From: Heliocidaris tuberculata
Lineage: Eukaryota; Echinodermata; Echinoidea; Camarodonta; Echinometridae
DNA length: 64,000 bases
Reading direction: 5' to 3'
NCBI GenBank assembly: GCA_025618425.1
Contig: CM046838.1
Span: 9,369,527-9,433,526 of the forward strand
Of this stretch, positions 11,541 through 22,479 are shown in pieces; the stretch's first letter is position 1; every line of letters starts with the position of its first letter. Both the position numbers and the translations under genes were made by a program. The notes under the pieces were generated by a model. It searched no databases. It had not been told where the DNA came from and was given only the letters and a program-made list of their open reading frames with translations.

Positions 11541-11595
11541 GACGTTTGTTGGTCAGTTCTTCTCCTTAGAGGAGAAGAACTGACCAACAAACGTC
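11541..11595. repeat. Perfect palindrome, 26-bp arms, 3-base loop
   Basis: 11541-11566 (GACGTTTGTTGGTCAGTTCT plus TCTCCT) is exactly complementary to 11570-11595, with loop TAG at 11567-11569. The arms carry the end motif of the surrounding foldback element (gacgtttgtt). Such an arrangement can extrude a cruciform and is expected to be unstable in cloning and replication. Confidence 0.95.
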
Positions 11596-11632
11596 AGTAA
11601 TGAAAAAGAGAAGTTCTCCGAGGAAGAGACAG

Positions 11633-12639
11633 TTGTTGTTGTTGTTGTTGTTGATTTGATGGCGATATCCATCGATTTCGATGATTTACGCCAGGCTGGT
11701 TGTAAGAGGGCGACATTGCCCTCTCATCTGTTCTTGCTCTCTCGTTATATGATTCTGATACCTTGCCCAGTGTGTGAGATAAAGACTTACCTTGGCCTTT
11801 GTTATTGGCGTAGTGCAAGTTTAGGGAGGATTAATCTGTGCTTGTTACTCTTTATTTGTTAATTATTTGGTATTAGAACTAGGTAAGACAATTTTTTTTT
11901 TTTTTTTTTTTAGTTTTAGTGTTAACTTAGTAGTTACTGATGTATAATGTGTCGTATACTAGAAGTGTTTATTTATAATTACAGTTCGTCGGCTACCCTA
12001 TTACTTGCAATATCAAGACTTTGTATGCGCATCATCACCTATCCCATCGGTCTAATTTTATATTTGTACGGTACCGTACCGGTATACCGTACCGTATTAA
12101 TAATTTATATTGAATGGCAAAAATGAATTTACCTCTATGCTTGATTGGAAATACTTTGCTGAAATACGACGCTCCTTAATCTGATCTGGCGACCACAACT
12201 CATAGATCATAAGTTCATCTTCTTCTTCTTCTTCTTTCGTTATGTTGATTGGCAAAAAATCAGCCTTATTCAACTATTGACTTCACGGGTTTTTTTCTCC
12301 TTATTAAGCTTAGTTAGCTTTATTAGGGTGTCGCCGAAACGTCCAACTGAAAACAGAAAAATATTTCTAAATTAAAAAAATCATGTAGTGCCATTCATTT
12401 ACTAAATTTGGAATCTATGGAGGAAGAAAATCGGTCTAAAAATAACCTTCATTGCATCTTGAATAGCATCGGTCAAACTATTGAAATTTCAAAGTAATAT
12501 TAAATAATGCGAAATTAATTGCTTTCATGAGAGAATTCGAATATCGTACTTCCGGCGAAGAACACCGGCCGCTCAATTCATGAGTTGATTTCTTAATAAA
12601 CACATAATTAAAAAAAAAAAAAAAAAAAAAAAAAAGTTC
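11633..12639. other. Noncoding stretch with simple repeats
   Basis: A GTT run (11632-11652), a T run (about 11891-11911), a palindromic patch of GGTACCGTACC type near 12067-12093, CTT repeats (12218-12236) and an A run (about 12609-12636). No supported gene. Confidence 0.5.
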
Positions 12640-12790
12640 ACAGGACATTTCATATTTTTAGCTGTATAGAGTGAAATTGAGGAGATATTCAGCTTTATCA
12701 TGGGATAGGGCAACATGCTCAGCAAGTTGTGTGGATCTTATTATTAACTTCAAGACGGCATCAAAAGGCGAAAAATTACACTTCGCATGA
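12640..12790 (+). repeat. Host repeat R2, left half
   Basis: This matches 14330-14465, the 226-bp tandem units at 17481-17945, and 15650-15770. Landmarks are 'gacatttcatatttttagct', 'agatattcagc' and 'cttcaagacggc'. The R2 repeat is the target into which the hAT-like element at 12799-14256 inserted. Confidence 0.55.
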
Positions 12791-12798
12791 ACAATAGC

Positions 12799-14256
12799 CA
12801 TAGGCGCCGGAAGTGGGGGGGGGGGGGCATAATGCATTTTCGCCCCCCCAAAAAAGCCCCCTCCCCATAAAAAAAAAATCAGTAGTAAAGGAGTAAAATT
12901 ACATCATAAGACACACTGACACCCTCAAAGAATGATATTGGCTTCTAGTCGCAGAACGTATCCATCATAAGAGCATTTCACTACACTTTTTTAAAAATCG
13001 TGTGTATATTAAAAGCTTGATTGCTTTATTACGTAATTGTAAACCTTTGTATTCATTTTTCGTATTCATGGAGATCACTGAAGACAGATAAAGCATTCAA
13101 ACTTTTCACTTTAACGTAGCTGGAGGTTTTGTATTAGACATGTTTAAAGTAGAATTTCATTAATTTTGAATATTGATTTAATTTTTATTATTGCATAGGT
13201 GAAGCTTAGATTGAACAAGGTTATCAAAATTCAACGCTTGGAAACATTTGAAGTAATGATTATTATCAATTATAAAATGATATAACACAGCCCCGCTATA
13301 GCACCTATAGAGCTCTTTGAACGCTGCTGAGATATGTGACGTCATACCGGGGAGCAATCCTTCCTAAGCAGACGATGCCCCATAACATCTTATACATTTT
13401 CAGTGCCTGTTTTGTCATCTCATCTTCACTTATTTCTCTTACTTCACTAGCGTCAGTATAAATGCTTATTTGTTGCCTCACTCTAAATTTCCTGCATGGT
13501 ATTATTTTGATGAAAAATGCAGCGTTAAAAAAATAAAGGAATCAATCGATTGTAAACAAAAAAAGATGCCGTTGTATTTTCAGCTGCATACACCGCGGCA
13601 TGTCGGCGTTTCAAGAGGGAACGAATACCATCCATGCTATAATTCAGCGGGCTTTACAATTCGAAAATGTGATTTCTTTGATTGATCATTGACCCTTATC
13701 ATGACTTTTTACAAACAAAAGATTTTAGTTACTAGAAACGGTTTCACTTGACTTTAAGAATGATGTGAAATACGGTCATGGTGAAACAAACCAAACTCTT
13801 TATAATTTAAAAATAATTGCATTGCAGTTACGTTCACTTGATATAGGACGTCGTCTGCTTAGGCAGGATTGGCACCTGATGTGACGTCACGAAAACATCG
13901 GTATATTTCTGGCGAATCGCTCGGATATCCCAGATGCTGAGAAGTGTTTTTAATTTGTGTTATTTTTTAATCATCAAACACGCAGTTAACGTAAAACTTA
14001 TACGATTACCATCTGCAAGCTTTCTAGTTTCTATAGATACATTATTGAGCATAATTTATTTGTGATTTGCTTTGAATATCTACTTTAATAGCGAAATATT
14101 CTGAAAGGTGTGTACGAGCGTCTGTATTGTTGTGAGAGGGTGGGAAAGCGTGTGTGTGTGTTTTTTTTAGGGGTGAGAAGACATGAGCCCTTGAAAGGTG
14201 AGCCCCCTTGAATGTTTGCCCCCCCCCCCAATCCCAAACTGCTTCCGGCGCGCCTG
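12799..14256. mobile_element. hAT-like element, family A, copy 1
   Basis: Exact 8-bp target duplication ACAATAGC at 12791-12798 and 14257-14264. Ends are CATAGGCGCCGGAAG (left) and CAGGCGCGCCGGAAG (reverse complement of right), each followed by a G run. The 8-bp duplication and CA-starting ends are typical of hAT elements. A related unfilled site (reverse complement 'catcaacaatagcgcc') lies near 17613-17630. A shorter copy sits in amylase intron 1 at 43576-44176. No transposase frame is visible, so it is nonautonomous. Confidence 0.85.
13340..13888. mobile_element. Nested MITE inside family A copy 1
   Basis: Inverted arms of about 45 bp and roughly 75-80% identity. The left arm has TGACGTCAT then 'cctaagcagacgatg' (to about 13378). 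The right arm, from about 13845, has 'cgtctgcttagg' then TGACGTCA. This block has no counterpart in the second family A copy, which fits a later insertion. A 71-residue frame at 13470-13685 lies inside and matches nothing I know. Confidence 0.55.
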
Positions 14257-14264
14257 ACAATAGC

Positions 14265-14465
14265 GCCAGTACGGTATTATGGAGCTTCGCGTAACTCAAT
14301 GATGAAGTTCTGAATAAAAAGTGTTATAAATGTTCGCAAGACATTTCATATTCTTAGCTGATTACACCATGAAATAAAAGAGATATTCAGCCTTTTTAAT
14401 GGTATAGGTCGCAATGCTTAGCAACTTGTGTGGATCTTACTGTTTAAACTTCAAGACGGCACACA
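14265..14465 (+). repeat. Host repeat R2, continuation beyond the insertion
   Basis: Continues the R2 repeat after the family A insertion ('gccagtacggtattatggag', then 'gacatttcatattcttagct'). It is interrupted at 14466 by a G-run block that starts 'aggggcgtagata', a typical hAT-like end motif in this window. Confidence 0.5.
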
Positions 14466-15289
14466 GGGGCGTAGATAGCGGAGGGGGGGGGGGGTGGGGG
14501 GGGGGGGGGGTGGGGGTATGCATCCCCCCAGCTTTTCAGGTGGGGGGGGGGGGGAATGGTGTGTACAAACATCCGCCCAGGTTTCACCCCACCAAAAAAA
14601 AAAAAAAAAAAAAAAAAAAATGGTGGAAAATATACATTTCTATTATATGTTGTAGATAAATATAATTTGAAATATTATATCTATTAATATTATTCAAATT
14701 TATATATTTTTTATTTCAATATAGATATTTTATATTTTTATACAAGATTGTAGATTTATATGAATTTATTAATATTTATCTACAATTCTGTCGTTGCTTC
14801 TGATTTTTCCCGATATAATTTTATACTAGAAAGTGAAAACCATCTACATGTATTTTAAATTATACATCATGAGTGTTGATCTGGGAGGGATATGGAGGTA
14901 TAATTAAAACAAAAATTGAAGTGGGAGGGGGGATGGCCTGTGTTACCATCCCCAAATAAATTTTGAGGTGATTTTTTTTTCAAAGCCATAATGCAGAAAA
15001 ATCATTTAGATTAAAAGTATATGTAATTATTCTGGATTTAGAGGATAATTCAGTCGGTAACTTTCTTTATAATGCAATTTTGTCACACTCGTGTTATTAG
15101 TAATACTAACAATTTTCAAAACTGAAATGAAAATATAGTCACAGGAATCGAATATGGGGGGGGGGGAGCGAATACATCACCCCCAATATTTATCGAGGAT
15201 GATGACCTGTGTCATTATCAACCAACTGTACATAGAAGAATGATGAAATGACAATCATAACAGTGGTCAGAAGCACCGCTCCGGGGGTT
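14466..15289. other. G runs, A run and AT-rich noncoding sequence
   Basis: Long G runs (14483-14555), an A run (about 14595-14622) and then TA-rich sequence. The 'cataggggcgtagat'-like start suggests a decayed hAT-like element whose other end I could not place. Confidence 0.4.
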
Positions 15290-15600
15290 GCATGTGGCCC
15301 CAGTGCCCCTACTTTTCCCTTTTACTTCAGATAAATACCCCCATTTTTCTTTTGAATAAGTTCCGGTCTATATTCTTATAAAGAGTGCCCATTTTGATAA
15401 TTACATCTCATCCCTCACCTTACCTTTGATAAATGCTCCTATTTCAACAAGAGCATTTATCCCTTTTAATGTAACAAGTCATTTTTTCCCCTTTGTAATA
15501 TATAGACACTTATTTAATTTTTCTGCTTTATAAGAACATTTTTCCGTTCTTATAAATGCCCCCTTTCAGGTGTGAGTTGTGCCCCTATCACCTCGGATGA
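15290..15600 (+). repeat. Degenerate minisatellite, AAGTGCCCC type
   Basis: Imperfect 25-32 bp iterations containing '(a)aatgcccc(t)atttt' and 'ataagtgccc'-like cores. It belongs to the same family as the arrays at 16350-16720 and 34860-35460. Confidence 0.6.
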
Positions 15601-16293
15601 CTGCCTTTTCTACCTTTTCTACACATTCATTTATTTTTTCTAATAAGTATGGCTTATTAAATAAATTTTCATTGTGAAATGAAAATTTCTCGTGGTATAG
15701 GTCACTACTTGTTCGGGTCTTACTGTTTTAACTTGAATTTGTCACTTACCCCCCCCCCCCCCCGGTTATTTACGCATCGCATCGACAATTGCGCCTTAAT
15801 ACAACTTTTGCACAACTCAAAATGATGTTCTTCGATTAAAGCGATATAAAAAAATACTCACTCCTTAATGATTATCCAGTGTAAAATGCATTATTAGTGT
15901 TTTAAAGATGTTCTAAATGCTAAATGTTCTAAAGCTCCGTGCTTTGTTCCCTCGTACGTTTCTTCAGGATCTCGTAATTTCGCGCCTCAATATAGGACTT
16001 TGTTCATAATTATATAACTACTGCGTTTTTTAAAGGTTAAAAATTCGCAATTTTCTAACTCCATTTTGTTTGCTCGAGCGTATAAGTTTCTTAGGGTCTT
16101 GTTAAATTCTGCGCCCCCAATATAAAATAAAGTGCATAATAATTCAAAAGAGAAAAAAATTCGTTAACATGCTAAATTTCTCGAAATTGTGTTTCGCTTT
16201 TTTGTTAATTCTGCGCTACGTAAAGAGGAAGAATTTAATAGAATATAGTGTTTTCTAGATACAGATATGTTGCTCCGAGTACCGACCTCTACG
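15601..16293. repeat. Degenerate fragments of family B and R2
   Basis: 15650-15780 resembles R2. 15930-16230 resembles inner parts of the hAT-like family B (56627-57404) and of 61990-62210, with iterations of 'gctttgttccctcg', 'cttcaggatct' and 'ttctgcgccccc'. No gene seen. Confidence 0.45.
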
Positions 16294-17480
16294 CCAGGGG
16301 CGACGCGCCCGGGAAAGGGGGGGGGGGGGCACTGCACCCACCTGCCCCCACTTTTTCAAGTACCCCAAAAAGTGCCCTTTCTATTTCTGAAAAATGCCCC
16401 ATTTCGGATAAGTGCTCTTTTTTTACTACTAAAAGTGCCCCTTTTCCTTTCCGATAAGTGCCTTTGCCCTTTCTGATAAGTGTCTTTTTTTTCTCCTTCT
16501 CAGTGAAAAGTGCCCCTTTTTAAATCAGATAATTGCCACCTTATCTCTCTATTAAATAAGTGCCCTTTTCTCCTTCTGATAAGTGCCCCTTTTACTATGT
16601 AATATGTGCCCTTTTCCTCTTTTCATAAATGCACTTTTTCACCTCTTATAAGTGCCATTTTCCACCTGATAAGAGCCCTTTCCTCTTCTTATATAAGTGC
16701 CCCCTTTTACCTACATTTCCAATTGTTTTTGTTTTTTTACCAGAAGAGTCACATCTAACTTCAAAGAATAGGTGCGGCTTTATGTAGTAACAGGAACCCA
16801 TATTACTACACTACAATGAAAGCAGCGGAGCTGGAGGCAAGAGGGGCACAATGCCCATCCACCCACCCGGCCCCCCCCCTCAGCAAAGGATTTCTCATTC
16901 CGCTCGCTCGAATGTGCCCATAATTTACACCAAGTAAGGGCAGTCTTTTCTGAAAATGTTCCAATAACTCGCTCGCTACGCTCGCTCGCTCTTATATATA
17001 ATGATATCAAGCAGATCGCATAAAGTATGTTATACATATGTATTGGTGTAATCCTAAAGAAAACGACCGGGTTACTGTACAAATTAAAAAGATCATTCGA
17101 CATTCCCCCGAAATTAATTTGCTATTGTCATTTTTATTATATCGCTGTAAATAATGCACAACTCAAGGACTTTAGCATTAGAAAAAAAGTCCGAATTTTT
17201 TTGCTCGCTCGCTTCGCTCGCTCCCACATGAATCGTTAGACCATTACACACAACTGCAAATTGGGGAAGCTGAAGTAGTGTCCAGAACCACAATAAAAAG
17301 GAAGAATTATGGAGATGCTTGATAATAATTATATTAATTAGACTGTAGGGTAATACCAATGTCACAAAAATAGTCCCTTTTTCGCATGATAATGTTCACC
17401 TCTTGTAGGTGCCCCTTTTCACAAAAAAGTGCCATTTGTTGCTGGTGTCCCCCACTTTGAAAGACGCTCCGCCGCCCTTG
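16294..17480 (+). mobile_element. hAT-like element, family C, copy 1 (minisatellite-bearing)
   Basis: The left end 'ccaggggcgacgcgcccggg' and the right end 'gctccgccgcccttg' are imperfectly inverted. The flanks CCTCTACG (16286-16293) and CCTATACC (17481-17488) look like an 8-bp target duplication with changes, and the related sequence near 17708 reads through uninterrupted. About 16340-16720 is an array of 20-30 bp units 'gtgccctttt...gataa'. Later come 'gctcgctcg' clusters at 16968-16992 and 17201-17222. An inverted copy lies at 34160-35520. Confidence 0.7.
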
Positions 17481-17945
17481 CCTATACCACATGAAAGCTG
17501 AGTATCTCTTCTTTTTGAAGCACTAACCAGCTAAAAATAAGAAATGTCGAGCGATTTTTAATATTACTTTTATTGAAAGACTTCATTTTGAGACATGCGA
17601 AATTTGGATTAAGGCGCTATTGTTGATGCGGAGCGTACATATCTTGGGGTGGGTCGCAACTTTGAGTTAAAACAGTAATATCCAGATAACTTGCTCCGGG
17701 TACGGACCTATACCACTAGAAAGCTGAACATCTCCTCTTTTTGAAGCACTAACCAGCTAAGAATAAGAAATGTCGAACGAGTTTTAATATTACTTTTATT
17801 GAAGGACTTCAATTTTAATTATGCGAAATTTGTATTAAGGCGCTATTGTTGATGCGGAGCATAAATATCTTGGGGTGGGTCGCAACTTTGCGTTAAAACA
17901 GTACAACTTGCTCCGAGTACCGACCTATGTCACGAGAAAGCTAAA
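17481..17945 (+). repeat. Tandem repeat, about 226-bp unit, two copies
   Basis: 'gaagcactaaccagctaa' recurs at 17517 and 17743, and 'cttggggtgggtcgcaac' at 17643 and 17870. Both give a period near 226 bp. The unit is an R2 repeat, and its 'gcgctattgttgatgc' block is the reverse complement of the family A empty site. Confidence 0.85.
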
Positions 17946-17990
17946 TAGAAATAAAGCACTCGTATATATATTGTGGTACATGTCGATCGG

Positions 17991-17991
<1 letters not shown>

Positions 17992-18031
<40 letters not shown>

Positions 18032-18061
18032 TGTGTGCGCGCGTGTGTGTGTGTGTGTGTA
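17992..18061. repeat. (GT)n microsatellite
   Basis: About 70 bp of GT dinucleotide with a few GC steps, directly upstream of the truncated LINE copy. Confidence 0.95.
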
Positions 18062-18089
18062 ATTGGGTTTTAGAGATATGATTAAGATA

Positions 18090-19505
18090 TGATGAATTTT
18101 AGAGATATGATTAAGGCACAAAGAATAATGTGGATTAAGAGACTAATCTATGAAGACAGTAATATGAAATGGAAAAAATATTTTGACTATAATTATATTC
18201 CAGTCAATTGGAGGAAGATTTATATTTTTATGTGATTATGATATGAAAGATTTTCATATTCAGGCGCCTCCATTGTACTTGGAATATTTGAATATTTGGC
18301 ATGACTTAAGAGAGAACAGAATTATTACTAGTAACTTAGGAAATCAAATGATTTTTAATATTCTTTAATCCGTTTTGGCCGGAAAACACTATTTAACAGA
18401 AAACTATTTGAGGCTAATATATATTAAATTAAGCATGTTGTAGATAAAGAAGGCCATTTAAGGCCAGTTAGCTATTTTCTACAAAAAGGTCTTGATGCCA
18501 ACGATTTATTCTACATTAGTAGCATTTATTCAGCATTGCCGATGAATTTGAAAGAGAAAAGGAAAAAAGAGGAAAAGATAAATGACACGATCGATTACTC
18601 GGAATTAATGTATAAAGTAAGCGATAAAATAATACCATATTGAAGGACTGACTTCTAAATTATGTTATAAAATCTTTATAGATAATATAAAGGAAACCTT
18701 TGCGTTTAGACACGCGGAAATAGCACATTTAAATACTACATCTGGAATTGCGACTTCCTTTTTGACCCCGAGGTTATGCACTTTAGATGGTAAATTACAT
18801 GAATTTCAGTTTAGATTATTACACATTATCCTATATTGCAATGATAAACTGTATCAATTTGGCTATATATCATCTAACTTATGTTCTTTCTGTGGAAAGG
18901 AAATTTTTAAAAAATTGTGGCAAGAAATAGGGGAACAAATGAAATTGATGCACTTAGATACTGTAAAATGGGAGGAGATTTTGGTTGGGTGAGATGGAAA
19001 ATCAGAAAAGCACATGTATATTAACCACTTAATTATACTCATAGAATATGTGATATACAATGCGAGATCAAAAGGACAGCCCCCAACCATGCCAACAAAG
19101 AAAGAAATCTATAATGCACTTTTAGAAATTAAGGATAATGAACATAAAAAGGCAATAGCTCGAAATAAGTTAAGTCTACATCTAAAGAAATGGAATTATT
19201 TTGAATGTTGGACGGAAGGAGGACATACACGATAATATCACAAACAGTTTTAAAGAAATTATATTCATTATTACAATTGCCCTATATACTTTGAATTTGC
19301 ACCTATCAGGTTTTAATTTATACCTTGTTCAGTTAAATTGTACTATTGTTGTTTATTTATGGATGGCACGTTATGGAAATATATAATTTGTATTGTGTTT
19401 TTTGCCATATTGAATTATATTGTGTAATTAATGCTCAATTTGTAATTATTCGTTTTGAAAAACTGAATCAAGGAATAAAAAAATTATGAAAAGAAAAAAA
19501 AAAAA
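18090..19505 (+). mobile_element. 5'-truncated, decayed L1/Tx1-like LINE copy
   Basis: From 'gattaaggcacaaagaataa' on, the sequence is a diverged copy of the 3' third of the element at 28104-32329. Two frame pieces remain recognisable. 18762-18992 holds a Leu-rich stretch and one CxxC pair of the C-terminal zinc motif, and 19014-19235 holds the last about 73 residues. Frameshifts and stops separate them. It ends in AATAAA-like sequence and an A-rich tail near 19483-19505. Part of the CCHC motif region is deleted. Its C-terminus runs past the stop position of the longer copy, which informs that copy's true end. Confidence 0.85.
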
Positions 19506-19635
19506 GTTTTTACAGACGTGTATCAATCAGATATGATTATTTACGTCTGGGGACCGACCTTTAACGTCACCATCCGAAAGACGTGACTCAGTCTCGAACC
19601 TGGGTCTGCTGAATTACAGGCGCACGCCACATGCA
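19506..19635 (-). repeat. tRNA-derived SINE fragment
   Basis: On the minus strand it has a box-B-like GGTTCGAGAC followed by 'gtgacgttaaaggtcggtcc', a layout typical of tRNA-derived SINE bodies. The box A end is not clear. Confidence 0.4.
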
Positions 19636-19639
19636 CAAC

Positions 19640-19815
19640 GCCCAGCCGAGAAGGAAAGATTATAGTCCTCATCAAGATGTTTGTATTTTTTATTTTCTTT
19701 ATTTTTTTCTTTTTCTGTACATCGCTTTTGATAAAGCCGTAAGGGGCATAATCTTGATATTGTCCCTTCAAATACAAACTTATGTCCCAAAACAGATAGG
19801 AATCAACTCTACCTG
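19640..19815 (+). repeat. Inverted repeat pair with 23733-23915
   Basis: The reverse complement of this segment matches 23733-23915 closely. Landmarks are 'aaacatcttgat', 'gtacatcgctttt', 'ttgatattgtcccttcaaat' and 'cccaaaacagatagg'. The 3.9 kb between them holds tandem repeats, a SINE and G-run elements. Confidence 0.8.
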
Positions 19816-20299
19816 CACCAGGGAGCAGGGTTTTCCACGACGGCTTTTAACATGTAACGCCGACAGGTTTCGCGTTCGGCCCGACATGTTTAAAATTATG
19901 AGCGACAGGTAACAAATTTAAGACATTGAAACAGATCCTTAACAGAGACTCGCACGGAAATTCCCACAATCAACAACTATTAAAACCTTTTGAACATACA
20001 ATAATACATACAATGAGGTTTCAGTCATTTTATGAAAGGTAGAACTGATGAAACACAAGTTTTATTTGCGTCCGCCAAATGCACAGCCAAAGACTTTTAA
20101 TAGTATCAAGACATTTACTCTCACCTACTTCCGTAGTATATTCGGCAGACGTAAATTGCTGTGTTAAAAAAGACTCGGAAAAATACGTTCGCCATAGGTA
20201 TAACACGTGAAAAGATGTCTCATTTTTTCTTGATATTTCATATCTTACTCTATCTTTTTCAAGTCTGATTTTTGCATGAGAGAAAGGATAGTTCAAAAT
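19816..20299. other. Noncoding stretch, nothing recognised
   Basis: No credible frame or repeat border. It leads into the roughly 195-bp array. Confidence 0.45.
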
Positions 20300-21140
20300 A
20301 AATGCCACTATGAATCCCCGGGATCATGCCTGCTTTTTGACATAATAATCTGCCATACGGTTAACACGTGAAAACATGGATTTTAAGAATGATTATATTT
20401 CCTCTGGTTTTCCTTGAATTTCATGTAAATGTGGCTTACATGTAATTTGAGACTCTGAACGAGATTAATGATGGCTCAAAAAGTGGAAGGGACCCCGTAT
20501 AAATCCCCGGGAATATGCATGCTTTTGGCCTTCCAGCTCCCATAGGTTAACACGCAAAAACAGGGATTTTTGAATGATTATAATTCCCCCAGAATTAAAT
20601 TAAAATTTTGAAAAATGTCACTTAAATAAAATTTAAAGCTCTGAAAATGTATGATTAAGTCTCAACTAGTCGAACAGACCCCGCATAAATCCCAGGGAAT
20701 ATGCGTGCTTTTGACCCCCATAAAGTCTCGCCTGCCATAGGTTTACACGCGAAAACAAGGAATTTTAGGATGATTATAATTCCAATAGTTTTTATTTGAA
20801 AATATAAAAACTGTTATTTACATGTAATTTGAGGCTTTGAACAAGCTTAATGAAGGCTCAAATAATTGAAAAGACCCCACATAAATCCCGGGGAATATGC
20901 ATGCTTTTGACCAAAAAAGTCTCGCCTGCCATAGGTTTACACGCGAAAACAAGGAATATTAGGATGATTATAATTTCCCATACATGCCATAGTTTTTATT
21001 TGAAAATATAAAAACTGTGATTTACATGAAATTTAAAGCTCTGAAAAGGTATAATTAAGGCTCGATGAGTCCAGTAAAACCCGCATAAATCCCTGGGAAT
21101 ATGCATGCTTTTGACCAAAAAAGATAATTTGTCATATTAC
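20300..21140 (+). repeat. Tandem array, about 195-bp unit, five copies
   Basis: 'aaatccc(c)gggaatatgc' recurs at about 20312, 20501, 20687, 20883 and 21087 (spacing 186-204). Each unit also carries 'ccataggtt(a/t)acacg(c/t)gaaaa' followed by 'gatgattataattcc'. The units are diverged, so it is an old satellite-like array. Confidence 0.85.
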
Positions 21141-21249
21141 ACGTGAAACCGTTTGTTGTTATTGATGACGTAATTTTTTATGATTATTATTATTATTTTT
21201 TTTTTTAACACACATGCACACGCTGTTATCAATATGCCTATAGCACTTC

Positions 21250-21392
21250 ATTTATTTGATGTACGATAAAAGAACAATGTTGATAAAATGCCTTGCTCAA
21301 GGGCATAAGTGCCGGGCCGGGGATCGAACGCCCGATCCTCGCATCTCCAGTCATGCGCCTTAAACCACTGGACCACGGCACCTCCACGTAAT
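21250..21392 (-). repeat. tRNA-derived SINE
   Basis: Minus strand: a tRNA-like head with box A-like 'tggtccagtgg', box B 'GTTCGATCCC' and complementary GTGCCG/CGGCAC ends. A conserved-looking tail 'cccttgagcaaggcatttta' follows, then AAATAAATGAAG. The head and tail arrangement identifies a SINE rather than a working tRNA gene: there is no clean seven-base anticodon loop, and SINE sequence continues past the acceptor end. Confidence 0.7.
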
Positions 21393-21939
21393 GTGGGCGT
21401 GTAGTATCGATCACGTGAGATCGACAACATCCAATGAGATCGTGCGCTAGCAGACGACCATGTAGCAGACCTCTATGTAGCAGACGTAGGTCCGCCCGCC
21501 CAAGGGCCCAGCCTAGCCGGTATTAGAAGAAACTCTCACTAATTTCCAGTTCACTATTATATTTCTGATGTAGCAGAGGCAAAATTCAATGTATTAAATT
21601 CTTAAATTCATATAATCAATGTTCTACCACCAAATTACGCCTAGCCAAAATGACTGATGTGAAATCATGCAATCAGCATGAAATATAGCTGAGCTGAATA
21701 GCGACCGACAAGGTGTCTAGCTCTAGCTAGGCTAGGTCTACCCCTCTGCGATGCCGATCGAGGTGGTGACGTTGCCGATGGAATTCTCTAAGTTTGCCAA
21801 AGGTGTTCTTCTCAAACTTGGCTCATCAAAGTTTTTTACTTGCTTATCGTCGTTTACTTTGGCTTCAGCCAACGAGACCGACAATGTAGTGGGAGGGAGC
21901 TTCTGAACCCTATTATGGATATGAGTCTGACACTGACAG
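21393..21939. other. Noncoding stretch, nothing recognised
   Basis: No supported gene. It leads into G-run repeat sequence. Confidence 0.45.
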
Positions 21940-22290
21940 TCCATGACAGGGGCGAATGCAGGATGTAGTAAAAAAAAAAAAAAAGGGGGGGGGGGCACAA
22001 ATGCAGGGCTGTCAACTTTTTGGAACTGCTTGAAGGGAGATTCATATTTTTTTCTTCTCACCATTCCTCCAAAAGTCGCTCCGTGGGGGGGGGGGGGGGG
22101 AGAATTTTTTTCGCCAGTCCTCGATAAGTTGCTCGGGGGGGGGGGGGTGGAAAGAATTATTTTTTCTTCTCGTCGGCCCTCCAAAACAATTGTTTAAAAA
22201 GGGCCCGGGGACAATGATGTATGATTTTCTTTTTAAAGGGGGAGGGGGCATGGGCCGGGATTGCGCCCTCCCTAAATCCACCACTCGTCC
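21940..22290. repeat. Poly-G hAT-like repeat, decayed
   Basis: Starts with 'acaggggcgaatgcagga', followed by three G runs (21987-21996, 22085-22100, 22135-22147). Ends near 'gccctccctaaatccaccac'. The start resembles family ends elsewhere, but the right end does not mirror it cleanly. Confidence 0.4.
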
Positions 22291-22479
22291 ATGCCCGGAC
22301 TGTCACGTCAGTCTTGCGGGTGGGCTTTTTTACAGGTTTTCTCGGAGGGTTAATAGACCAACATTGTTAGCCTCGTAGGCTCCCAAACTATATGGTGCTC
22401 GATCCTGTTTCATTTACATTTTAGGCCAGAGTCCGTGTATACCTGTAGTTTGTAGTTCAAAAGAATGTAATTCCTATTC

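Larger units (their letters stand above)
9690..11632. mobile_element. Foldback-type composite element
   Basis: The ends are inverted copies of about 44 bp: 'tgtctcttcctcggagaact' plus 'ctctttttcattactgacg' at 9690-9728, and its reverse complement at 11591-11632. Internally it holds two direct copies of repeat R1 (9898-10065, 11218-11385), five hairpins with AGCTCTGTGGC/GCCACAGAGCT stems, a perfect long palindrome at 11541-11595, and an 891-bp insertion. The layout fits a foldback transposon that grew by internal duplication. No open frame of note. Confidence 0.6.

Noticed and set aside
13470..13685. 71-codon frame inside the nested MITE
   Set aside because: Short, no recognisable motif, and located within a noncoding-type element.
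20300..21140. CRISPR-like array
   Set aside because: Units are about 195 bp and similar throughout, with no short repeats separated by unique spacers. The setting is eukaryotic.
21290..21390. Functional tRNA gene
   Set aside because: Boxes A and B exist, but the anticodon loop is irregular and a SINE tail follows.
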